From assembly GCA_011799875.1 (NCBI GenBank), contig CM022297.1, positions 449,239,292 to 449,303,291 of the forward strand: 64,000 bases of DNA, given 5' to 3'. Below are positions 1 to 7,739 of the stretch, in pieces (the stretch's first letter is position 1; each line of letters starts with the position of its first letter). Below the pieces are notes generated by a model that was given only the letters and a program-made list of their open reading frames with translations, did not search any database and had not been told where the DNA came from. This DNA comes from Thinopyrum elongatum. Lineage: Eukaryota; Streptophyta; Magnoliopsida; Poales; Poaceae. A program made the translations under genes and the position numbers.

Positions 1-591
1 CTCCGCCCAGGTGGATACCTGGGCCAAGGAGGCGGTCGAGCCTAGCGCCAGCGTGTTGGCATCGAGCGGGCCGCGAACAAGGCGAATGGCGCGGCGGGCG
101 TCCGGTGCAAGTACAACACGGCCGGCCTCTAGTGCAAGTATGGCGCAGACGACCTCTGCCCACTCCTGGCGAGGAATGGGGGTACCGACGGGACGTGTAG
201 CCAGCTGCGACGCCCTGTCGGCAGCAGGCAAGCGCCGATGGATCCACTCTTACTGTGCGGCGCACCACGCCTCTCGCTCTGGGGCGCTCTAATGGTCTCG
301 CTGTGCAGCGAGCCACAGCCTATCGGCATGGACGCGCCTACCTTGCTCTGCAGCACACCATCGATCATGTTGTGCGGAGCGCTGTAGCCTCTCAGCGCTG
401 AAATGCCTATCTTGATCCGCGGCGCTGAAGCGCCATGTGCCAAGGGTCTGCTCAACCCTGGCGATGATGCGTAGCACGACATCGTCCATCGTGTTGCCGG
501 GGAGCGCCTCGGCCTCGACGGGTCATGGCGCCTTCTCGTTTTCCTCGTCGAGGAGGTTCATGAAAAAGGCGGCGCTTCGGTGGGTTGGCAT
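1..591 (-). pseudogene. Decayed hypothetical ORF running off the left edge
   Basis: I do not recognise this gene. One minus-strand frame reads from an ATG at 589-591 to base 1 and makes protein-like, Ala/Arg-rich sequence throughout, including MDDVVLRIIARVEQ (from 489) and EWAEVVCAILALEAGRVV (from about 165). The same frame holds three stops: TGA at 523-525, TAG at 289-291 and TAA at 250-252. All three lie in one frame with no shift, which suggests point-mutation decay of a once-open gene. GC content is high compared with the AT-rich stretch to its right. A TATA-like and TTTCCCGCC promoter module lies just upstream (645-715) and resembles the one in front of gene 1 at 2164-2200. It may be cargo of another CACTA-like copy. 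The protein continues beyond the window, so its family cannot be judged. Confidence 0.45.
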
Positions 592-644
592 GATTGGAAA
601 AGGTGGATGTCCTACATGCTGTGCTTGTTGCCTAGGTGCGTCGC

Positions 645-715
645 GCGCCGCCTAGGTTTTATGCACAGTATCGCTGGGTGGCGGTGAGAAACTGGTGAGG
701 AAATGGCGGGAAATG
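645..715 (-). promoter_or_regulatory. Promoter-like module (TTTCCCGCC + TATA-like)
   Basis: Read on the minus strand, TTTCCCGCC (about 704-713) is followed by a TATA-like GCATAAAACC (655-664) and then TAGGCGGC. The TATA-like motif sits about 65 bases before the ATG at 591. The same order and spacing occurs on the plus strand before gene 1 (TTTCCCGCC 2164-2172, GCATATAACC 2191-2200, CAGGCGGC). TTTCCCGC fits the plant E2F consensus TTTSSCGC; any E2F link is inference. Confidence 0.4.
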
Positions 716-1084
716 GTGGCGTGTTCATAAAATGCCATCAATTAATGGAAACTTAGCATAGAAGGAACATCGAGCTAACACGACGCGTGCGGGCACATTG
801 CTCGCCCAAGGCTATGATCCATATACTTGTGTGCCCAACAGAGCACACTATTCACAGTAAAGAATACTGTTCCGTTTATCCTAGTAGAGCAGTGGCGGCA
901 AGCGTCACAAGAAGAAGTAGATGATGGTCCGATGATTGTTTATTCTAGTTAATTATGTATGTAATAATTTACTTTGGTGTGTGGAAATTTCATGTGTGTA
1001 CTAGCCACCTGTGTAATTGGATGTTTAATTTGGTTGTGCAATCATATCCTTATTAGTATATATGTTGTTGTTCTGTATGCAATC
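716..1084. other. AT-rich non-coding stretch
   Basis: No open frame, known repeat or RNA gene is visible. The text is AT-rich with TTTAATTTGG and GTATGTAATAA-like motifs that resemble a plant 3' flank. It separates the left gene remnant from the subterminal repeats beginning near 1085. Confidence 0.3.
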
Positions 1085-1730
1085 ACATCACACACGGAAC
1101 ATACTAAGGAAACCGTTTCTGTTGTCTTGGCTCAATGCAAACAGTTCATCTGAGTGAATTGTATGCCGTATATCGCACACACACCTTTATCTGGCTGACC
1201 GTTTCTGTAGCGTTCCCTAATCACAAATAGTTCATCCGAGCGAACTATATGCCGTATATCACACACACCTTGAGATGGCTGCCTGTTTCTGTTGTTCTGC
1301 CTCACTACTGTAGGATGCTACTAACACGACACTACGATCAGAGACCCTTTGACGAAACTGTGTGCGATGCATTAATCGCAAACAAGGATGTAAAAAACCA
1401 TCAAAAAAGATGCAAAACATTTGCGATGGCAGAGACATCAAACACGGTTCAGATTTTAGTTACATGTGCGATGTGGGGCATACGGTTGATCCAGAAGAAC
1501 TGTTTGCGATGAGGCAGAACAACAGAAACGAGCAGCCATATCAATGTGTGTGCGATATACGGCATACAGTTCACTCCGATGAACTGTGTGCTATTAGGGA
1601 ATGCAATAGAAACGGTCAACCAGATCAAGGTGTGTGTGATATACAGCATACGGTTCACTCGAACGAACTGTTTTCGATTAGGGAAGAGAATAGAAACGGT
1701 TCAACTTAACAAGATGTGTGTGATATGCGG
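1085..1730. repeat. Fold-back: inverted copies of subterminal repeats
   Basis: The stretch 1085-1304 reads as an imperfect reverse complement of about 1508-1730. Both contain the ~85 bp motif block with GATATACGGCATACAGTTC, GATGAACTG and GAGGCAGAACAACAGAAAC. Between the arms lies the terminal sequence of the CACTA-like element (1303-1507). The transcript would form a long imperfect hairpin. The left arm lies outside the element end defined by homology to 24836. Confidence 0.65.
1303..1512 (+). repeat. Left terminal inverted repeat of the CACTA-like element
   Basis: Begins CACTACTGTAGGATGCTAC and matches the reverse complement of 24628-24836 with scattered substitutions to AACTGTTTGCGATGAGGCA. 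A second internal CACTACGATCAGAGACC start occurs at 1330. A partial copy of its inner part also sits at about 3390-3450, before gene 2. Confidence 0.7.
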
Positions 1731-2060
1731 CATACAGTTCACATAGATGAACTGTTTGCGATGAGCCAAAAGAACACAAATGATTCGTCTAAACAAGATG
1801 TGTGTGATATGCAGCAAACAGCCCACTCGGATGAACTGTTTGCGATGAGAAATTATAACCAGACGGTTACTATAGTTAGTTCGTGTGCGATTCTGTTCGT
1901 ACAAAAAACTTTGAAAAATGCAAACTAGTTGCTTGCGGTGGATAGGAGTATCGCACACGATGCGTCTATGAGTACTCGTGTGCGATGATTAGTAAGTTAC
2001 ACATACGTTTCCTTATGTTAACACGTGTGTGATAAATAACACGTGGCACCGCATACGGTA
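1490..2060 (+). repeat. Left subterminal tandem repeats, ~85 bp unit
   Basis: Degenerate units each carry TGTGTGYGATATRCRGCATAC, then GATGAACTGTTTGCGATKAG, then AGAAACGGTYMAAC. Anchors near 1505, 1589, 1676, 1759 and 1845 give a period of 83-87 bases. Later copies to 2060 keep only the TGTGCGAT and CGCACACGATG motifs. Such arrays are typical transposase-binding zones inside CACTA ends; that role is inferred here. Confidence 0.65.
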
Positions 2061-2163
2061 TTCGGGTTGTGTGTGTGCTCCACTTAGTCTTCCCGCGCTC
2101 CAGCGAATGCTTCCCGCGCTCCACATGGGTGAATTGTAAAATCCATGCCTCTTCCCTCATCGG

Positions 2164-2200
2164 TTTCCCGCCACCAGCTAATGGCTTGCTGCATATAACC
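2164..2200 (+). promoter_or_regulatory. Promoter-like module of gene 1
   Basis: TTTCCCGCCACCAG (2164-2177) precedes GCATATAACC (2191-2200) and CAGGCGGC. The ATATAA core is about 80 bases before the ATG at 2274, leaving room for a 40-50 base leader. It is nearly the same module as at 645-715 on the other strand and a degenerate one at 7380-7480. Confidence 0.5.
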
Positions 2201-2273
2201 CAGGCGGCAACGCACCATCACGACACTCTGCGCAGATCTAGTCCTCACCCATCTACCATTAGTTATTCCAAGC

Positions 2274-2921
2274 ATGCCAGGCAATGACCAAAGCTTCGAC
2301 GTCGACCCCTACCTGCATTACATCTTCGGCGAGGAGCAGGTCGGGGACCAAGAGCCTCATCGGCCAGTGCAGGCACCATGGCCCATCGGCAACGATATCG
2401 GCGTGACAGTCCTTGGGCGCACAATCGACGTATTGCAGAGGAGGTGTGATGAGCAGTTTTCCATCCACCGTGCAAAAGATACAGAGCTGCTCGGCGGCAT
2501 GATCGACGACCCACCCAAAGAGCCGCCGTCACTAGTGATCATCGAGAGCCTGATTCCTCACAAGGAATGGGCAGATGACCTCTGCGATTCAGTCAAGACA
2601 TAGGCAGCCTGCGGCTTCATCATTGCCCGCGGTGGCCGTGTCAACCTTGATCCCGATGATGTGGTGGCCAGGCTTGAGTGCATACTTGGCGGAGTTGACG
2701 TCCCCGACGAAGTAGAACATCGCCAACGTGATATCTTGAGGATGCAGGTGATGGACAGAATTTGCTACCAGGCCAGAGACATGGAAATGGAGCGGTTCCA
2801 CGGAGATATCATGCGCGCGATTGCACACTGTCAAGCTCTTGTGGAAGAGGCCCAGCAACCCCAAGAGCCTCCCAGCGCCAGCAGCTCCGTAGGCAGAGGC
2901 GGGTCGGGACACTTGGAATGA
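2274..2921 (+). pseudogene. Gene 1: hypothetical ORF with one in-frame amber stop
   Basis: I do not recognise this family. The frame starts at ATG 2274, runs 109 codons, meets TAG at 2601-2603, then stays open in the same frame for another 105 codons to TGA at 2919-2921. Both halves look protein-like: the first is acidic (MPGNDQSFDVDPYLHYIFGE at the start); the second has an amphipathic, helix-like segment (VEHRQRDILRMQVMDRICYQ) and ends in a Ser/Gly-rich tail. There is no signal peptide or membrane segment. A promoter-like module lies upstream (2164-2200), and a 3' module shared with gene 2 lies downstream (3047-3130). It is either a pseudogene with a single stop or two ORFs. It sits inside the CACTA-like element, so it is probably cargo or an element-encoded accessory gene. 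Confidence 0.5.
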
Positions 2922-3046
2922 ACGGCCGCAAGGGTGCTATGCTGATCATGGAGTCCGAGAAGACTGTCGTCGGAAGGCCGCCAGCTCAGCCTTTTAGCCT
3001 ATATTTTATTATAATTGTATGCATATGTAGGTCGTGAGTGTTTTGG

Positions 3047-3130
3047 GCCTTGCTGCATGTGGCATTTTAAATTATCCTGAATATGTAAGACAATTATTAA
3101 CCATTGCCATTGTAAATTTGCCTCAACGGC
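3047..3130 (+). repeat. Shared 3' module, copy 1 (after gene 1)
   Basis: GCATGTGGCATTTTAAATTATCC, AATATGTAAGA, AATTATTA and GCCATTGTAAATTTGCC occur in order, and again at 4328-4411 after gene 2. A third shortened copy (ATGTGGCAATTTAAATTA) is at 4457-4475. The placement just after two separate ORFs suggests a common 3' UTR or polyadenylation region. Confidence 0.65.
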
Positions 3131-3245
3131 GAGCAGAGCGCGCGCAGGGATGCCAGAGCGAAGCGCACCGCGGCCGCCTCAATGGCGAGCAAAACGCACG
3201 GACGGATGCGAGCAGAGCGCGCCGCGGCCACCTCAACAGGGAGCA
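3121..3245 (+). repeat. GC-rich 56 bp minisatellite, just over 2 copies
   Basis: CCTCAACGGCGAGCAGAGCG at 3121, CCTCAATGGCGAGCAAAACG at 3177 and CCTCAACAGGGAGCAACC at 3232 mark a 55-56 base period rich in GAGC and CCGCGGCC. It lies between gene 1 and gene 2. Confidence 0.6.
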
Positions 3246-3387
3246 ACCATGTGGTCAACCTTCTGGCACCCTGTGGGAGGGGCGACGGCGCATCCATAGG
3301 ACATGATGGTGATATCTTGACAATGTGTGATAGTGGGCAGACAAGTACACGTACATCCGAGAACGCGGGCCCACATTTCGGGCTTCC

Positions 3388-3456
3388 GAAGCGTGGCATA
3401 CGGTTGATCCAAAAGAACTGTTTGCGATGAGCCAGAACAACAGAAACGGCTTTGTA
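3388..3456 (+). repeat. Internal copy of the CACTA terminal sequence
   Basis: GTGGCATACGGTTGATCCA then AAGAACTGTTTGCGATGAG and CAGAACAACAGAAACG match 1475-1530 of the left end. The copy lies directly upstream of the gene 2 promoter, so gene 2 may have arrived with its own piece of transposon end. Confidence 0.6.
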
Positions 3457-3579
3457 GGCCCAGAACCATCAATAAATTTTGACCTTGTTTCTCGTCACAT
3501 TGCATATTACAACGCAATAAGTAATTGCAAACCTGTTCACACCTATCAAACTAATATGTGTTCACACTTAGCACCTGGC

Positions 3580-3587
3580 TATAAAAA
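3580..3587 (+). promoter_or_regulatory. TATA box of gene 2
   Basis: TATAAAAA at 3580-3587 is a good plant TATA box, about 68 bases before the ATG at 3648. A CT-rich stretch (CTCCTCATCACCCACAAAAC) follows at the distance expected for a start site and leader. Confidence 0.55.
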
Positions 3588-3647
3588 CTACCCATTCGAA
3601 AATTACTTCACAGTTCCTCTCCTCATCACCCACAAAACTGGTCTTTC

Positions 3648-4253
3648 ATGTCAAGTCGTTCTGCCATGACCGGTAGGAGGAGTTTCGGGTGGACATATAA
3701 CCAGGAAGCAAAGACCAAGGCTGTGGAAGCAGTAGAGAGGTCCCGCCGCGAAGCGGCAGCCGCAGCAGAGATGTCCCGGCTCCCCCCGGAGCCCTCGAAC
3801 GAGCTCTCACGGGCACTCGAGGGCTCTCACAAGCGCACTTGCCGCGTCGGCTATCGCGATGAGCTGGCATTGCTGAAGTCCTTGGCCAGGGACGACGACA
3901 TTCTCGCTGGCCTCATTAAGCAGCAGGAGCTGGTCGACGGCTTGATAAAGCTGCTCAAGATCAGCGATGCCTCGATTGACAAGGCGACCGGCCTCGTCGA
4001 GCAACTCATGGGTGACAATGTGAAGCTCTTGAAGGCGCTTGCCGAGAAGGAGGAGGAGGCCGCCGGCTGGAAGATGCTGCATGAGCAGAGCAGTGCCTCA
4101 GGGAAGACGCTGACAATGATGGTCGAGGAACTGATGGGTGACTTGAGGAAGCTCCGGATCGAGCGCGAGCACGAGGTGGAGGAATCCGTGGCTGCTTTCA
4201 AGCAAAGTCGTGAGGAATTGAAGAAGGAGTTGGAGGATGTCGTCGCCCGGTGA
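3648..4253 (+). CDS. Gene 2: intact 201-residue coiled-coil protein
   Basis: A single uninterrupted 201-codon frame from ATG 3648 to TGA at 4251-4253. Residues 1-45 are basic and Ser/Arg/Ala-rich (MSSRSAMTGRRSFGW at the start). From about residue 65 to the end the protein is almost entirely charged helix with heptad-like Leu spacing (GLIKQQELVDGLIKLLKI, VEQLMGDNVKLLKALAEKEE, KLRIEREHEVEESVAAFKQ), so a dimeric coiled coil is likely. There is no membrane segment or catalytic motif. A TATA box at 3580 and a 3' module at 4328-4411 make it a complete, intronless transcription unit. The family is unknown to me. It may be a DNA-bending or multimerising accessory protein of the transposon or captured host sequence; both are inference. 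It is the only clearly intact single-frame gene candidate in the window. Confidence 0.6.
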   Translation: MSSRSAMTGRRSFGWTYNQEAKTKAVEAVERSRREAAAAAEMSRLPPEPSNELSRALEGSHKRTCRVGYRDELALLKSLARDDDILAGLIKQQELVDGLIKLLKISDASIDKATGLVEQLMGDNVKLLKALAEKEEEAAGWKMLHEQSSASGKTLTMMVEELMGDLRKLRIEREHEVEESVAAFKQSREELKKELEDVVAR

Positions 4254-4327
4254 TCCATCGACGAGTAGAGACAGTAGCGACCCAGATCGTTGTCTGCGAT
4301 TTCCTTCTTCTCTTGCCCCCGTGTCTT

Positions 4328-4411
4328 CCGGGCTTTGCCGCATGTGGCATTTTAAATTATCCAGAATATGTAAGAAAATTATTATCCGTGCCATTGTAAA
4401 TTTGCCGTCGT
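4328..4411 (+). repeat. Shared 3' module, copy 2 (after gene 2)
   Basis: Second copy of the module at 3047-3130, starting about 75 bases after the gene 2 stop codon. It carries GCATGTGGCATTTTAAATTA, AATATGTAAGAAAATTATTA and GCCATTGTAAATTTGCC. The two genes therefore seem to share a 3' end by duplication. Confidence 0.65.
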
Positions 4412-4649
4412 ATTATCCGTTGCCATTTTATTTGTCGTCGTATTATCCGTTGCCCTATGTGGCAATTTAAATTAGGCCGGAATACGAGTTGAAAACACGA
4501 ACAAAGCAAATGTTGCCATGGGATCACAAGTAAACACCCTCTGTCTAGGTGCTTTAATTAACCCATTAATGGAGAAGTTGTGAGCGAGGCGGGCGGCTGG
4601 TGGATGGAGGTCAAAGAGCTTCCCGGTGAGCATGGGTGGCCTTGCTGCT

Positions 4650-4780
4650 CGCACATGTCCCGTCGAGCCTGCGAGGTGGACAGGATGCACGCGTCCCATC
4701 GAGCCTGCGCAGCGGACTGCTCGCACGCGTCCTGTCAAGCCTACACGGCGGACTTCTTGCGCTCGTCCCATCTAATCAAA
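4650..4780. repeat. 36 bp degenerate minisatellite
   Basis: CCCGTCGAGCCTGC, CCCATCGAGCCTGC, CCTGTCAAGCCTAC and CCCATCTAATC recur every 36-37 bases (about 4658, 4695, 4731, 4768), each followed by a GGCGGAC-like piece. Open frames on both strands here are repeat-driven. The rest of 4490-4870 shows nothing else. Confidence 0.5.
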
Positions 4781-4869
4781 CAGCTGCAGGCACGCCACCG
4801 AGTATGGTTAAATTTTAGCAGAGGTAGTGGCCGCACTTAAATGGTTACGGGGGCACATGGTTCATATAA

Positions 4870-7065
4870 TACAACCGTTTGCGATATTAAGTGTCAGCTA
4901 TTTGTTTCAAAAGGACTTCCTTGGCTATTAATGTGTGCGCCTTGTCTCAAACTGGACGATTTTTTTACCACGGCATATATGTGCCATGTCATGAAACCAT
5001 GCCAATTTTCATGTTTTTTGGGTGAGTTTTTGATTTACTGGGATTTAAAAACTGAGATTCTCAATGTTTCAGGACGAGGAGAAGTTTGTAATTCATTCCC
5101 TTTCCTTAAATGAGACCTAAACATGCACCCAATGACACATGTACGATTTCCCACCCATTTTGCTTCACTGGAGCATGTGCTTGTAATTCAAATTTGAATT
5201 ATGGACTACATTAAATGCCTAGAAAACTTAATTAATATATACAATGGCCAAACGAACCCTGAACAGTTTCAAATTTCAGCACGACACTCCTGTTACTCTA
5301 TGTTGCCTATAGAAAACAAAGTTCAAGGCGAGAAGAGGCAACGATTATCGTTTCGCCCACAAGAGGGGCATGTTTCCCTACCGGAACCACGAGGGTTGCG
5401 AGAAGCTTCAGTTTGTAAGAGGCTCATAATATAGCTTGGCACAAATTGGACAATTATTTTACCACGACATATACGTGCCATGTAGTGACACCATGCCAAC
5501 TTTCATGATTTACTGGTGAGTTTTGGATTTACAGAGATTTAAAAACTGAGATTCACAATGTTTGTGGCCAAGCCAGGACGCCGAGACGGTTGACTTCATT
5601 CCCATTCATTCCATGGGACCTAAACATGCACCCCAAGGACACATGTACGTTTTTTCTAGACATTTTGGTGCACTGAAGCATGTATTTGTAGTTCGGATTT
5701 GAATTATGGACATTAAATGCCTAGAAAACTCAATTAATGAATAAAAAAGGTCGAACGAACCCTGAATAATTTCAAAGTTCAGCGCGAATCTCCCGCTGTT
5801 CCGTGTTGCGTGTAGAAGAAAATACAAGGCTAGAAGAGGGAGCGATTATCGATTCGCCCACAAGGGGACACGTTTCCCTATCGAAACCACGAGGGTTCTT
5901 ACGACAGGCTCCGGTTTGTAAGAGGTTTGTAATAAAGCTTGGCCCAAATTGGACAATGTTTTTACCACGACATATATGTGCCATGATGTGACACCATGCC
6001 ACCTTTGATGACTTTCTGGTGAGTTTTGGATTTACGGGGATTTGAAAACCGAGATTCCAAATGTTTGAGGATGAGCCAGGACGTCGATATGGTTGTAATT
6101 CATTCACATTCCTGGCATGGGACCTAAACATGCACCCAATGACACATGTATAATTTTTCTATCCATTTTGGTTAACTGGAGCATGTATTTATAGTTTATA
6201 TTTGAATTATGGACATTAAATGCCTAGGAAACTCAATTAGTGTATAAAAAGGCCAAACGAACCCTGAATAAGTTTAAATTTCAGCACGGATATCCTGTCG
6301 TTCCATGTTGCCCATAGAAGAAAATACAAGGCGAAAAGAGGCAGTGATTACGTTTCACCCACAAGGGGAACACGTTTCCCTATTGGAACCACGAGGCTTC
6401 TTTGAGAGAAGCTCCGGTTTGTAAGAGGTTTGTAATAAAGCATGGCCCAAATTGGATAATGTTTTTACCATGACATATATGTGCCATGACGTGACACCAT
6501 GCCAACTTTCATGACTTTATGGCTAGTTTTGGATTTATGGGGATTTAAAAACCAAGATTACAAATGTTTGAGGATGAGCCAGGACGCCGGTACGGTTGTA
6601 ATTCGTTCCCATTCCTGGCATGGGACCTAAACATGCACCCAAGGACACATGTATAATTTTTCTAGCCATTTTGGTGAACTGGAGCATGTATTTGTAGTTC
6701 AAATTTGAATTATGGACATTAAATGCCTAGGAAACTCAATTAGTGTATAAAAAGGCCAAACGAACCCCGAATAAGTTTAAATTTTAGCAGGGATATCCTG
6801 TCGTTCCATGTTGCCCTTAGAAGAAAATACAAGGCGAAAAGAGGCGGTGATTATCGTTTCGCCCACAAGGGGGACACGTTTCCCTATCGGAACCACGAGG
6901 CTTCTTTGAGAGAAGCTCCGGTTTGTAAGAGGCTTCTAATAAAACTTGCGCCAAAATGGACAAAAAAAAATCCTTGACATATATGTGCCATGTCGTGACA
7001 CCATGCCAAGTTTCACGATTTTCGGGTGAGTTTTGGATTTACGGGGATTTAAAAACCAAGATTCC
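4870..7065 (+). repeat. Tandem satellite array, ~503 bp unit, about 4.4 copies
   Basis: The anchor CATATAYGTGCCATG recurs at 4974, 5468, 5971, 6474 and 6978, giving spacings of 494, 503, 503 and 504 bases. Each unit repeats the same order: GTGACACCATGCCAACTTTC, GTGAGTTTTGGATTTA, AACATGCACCCAA, TTCAAATTTGAATTATGGAC, AAACGAACCCTGAA, and a GTTTCGCCCACAAGGGG to GGAACCACGAG block. Neighbouring units differ by many substitutions, and the third and fourth are most alike. The motif style resembles subtelomeric satellites of grasses, but I cannot name a family without a search. Small ORFs inside are repeat shadows. Confidence 0.85.
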
Positions 7066-7598
7066 TCTCACAAAATGTTCTCAAATAGCACACGGTTCAC
7101 TCACGAAAGCCGTGTGCCTACCAAACCGTGGTCGATGCCCACCCCCCTCCCCCTGCTGCGTTCGCGATCTGAGTCATGTGTTCTGATTGGCCAGAACCCA
7201 AACCCCACAGATCATACGTCCGCACCATTGGATGCTCCTAGATCGAACGGCAATCCTCAGCCCTTTCGACAGCACATGCAATATATGGGTAAGCACTGTG
7301 CGCATGCGTCCTGCTAGCTCACGCTTCCTTCTCTACTAAGTTTTCTATATTAATGTTGTTATATATCCAAACAGGCTACCGTTTCCCGCCACTCCTCTCA
7401 TCAGTTTCCCGCCTCTTCTCCCATCGTTTTCCCGCTACCAGTGTCAGTGCTCATTGAAGGCTAGGTGGCAACACACCGGCCATGTAAATATCGCACACAG
7501 TTTCTAAAAGCACAAATGTGTGTGATAGGAAGGAGTAGGTCCCATAGGGTGACCAGCGTGAAATGCCTTAAAGGCAAGGAGGCAATTCCTATCAGCAA
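7066..7598. other. Spacer with degenerate promoter-like module
   Basis: It contains TGTGCGAT-type motifs (AGCACACGGTTCACTC near 7090, TATCGCACACAG near 7490) and, at 7380-7480, three TTTCCCGCC-like sites followed by CTACCAG and AGGCTAGGTGGCAAC. This resembles the gene 1 promoter region but without a clear TATA box or ORF after it. It may be the remains of a third cargo unit. Confidence 0.35.
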
Positions 7599-7700
7599 GG
7601 TGCGGCTTCCCATCGGCTAGCCTAGTCGAATAGAACGCAGAAGTTAAGCATGCTCGAGCTGGAGTAGTCCATGGATGGGTGACCCGGTGGGAAGTTGCAT
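7599..7700 (+). pseudogene. 5S rRNA-derived sequence
   Basis: The 3' two thirds match plant 5S rRNA by eye. AGAAGTTAAGCATGCT (from 7640) corresponds to box A, GGAGTAGT (about 7661-7668) to the intermediate element, and ATGGATGGGTGACC (7671-7684) to box C, followed by GGTGGGAAGTTGCAT. The 5' third (GGTGCGGCTTCCCATC) is divergent and shorter than the normal 5S gene. No T-run terminator follows directly. It looks like a decayed 5S copy or a 5S-headed SINE relic, not a working rRNA gene. Confidence 0.65.
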
Positions 7701-7739
7701 ATCTCAAGCTTCATTTAAATGCTATGACCCGGTCATTAT

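Noticed and set aside
7599..7700. Functional 5S rRNA gene
   Set aside because: The 5' third is too diverged and short, there is no T-run terminator, and there is no tandem 5S neighbour.
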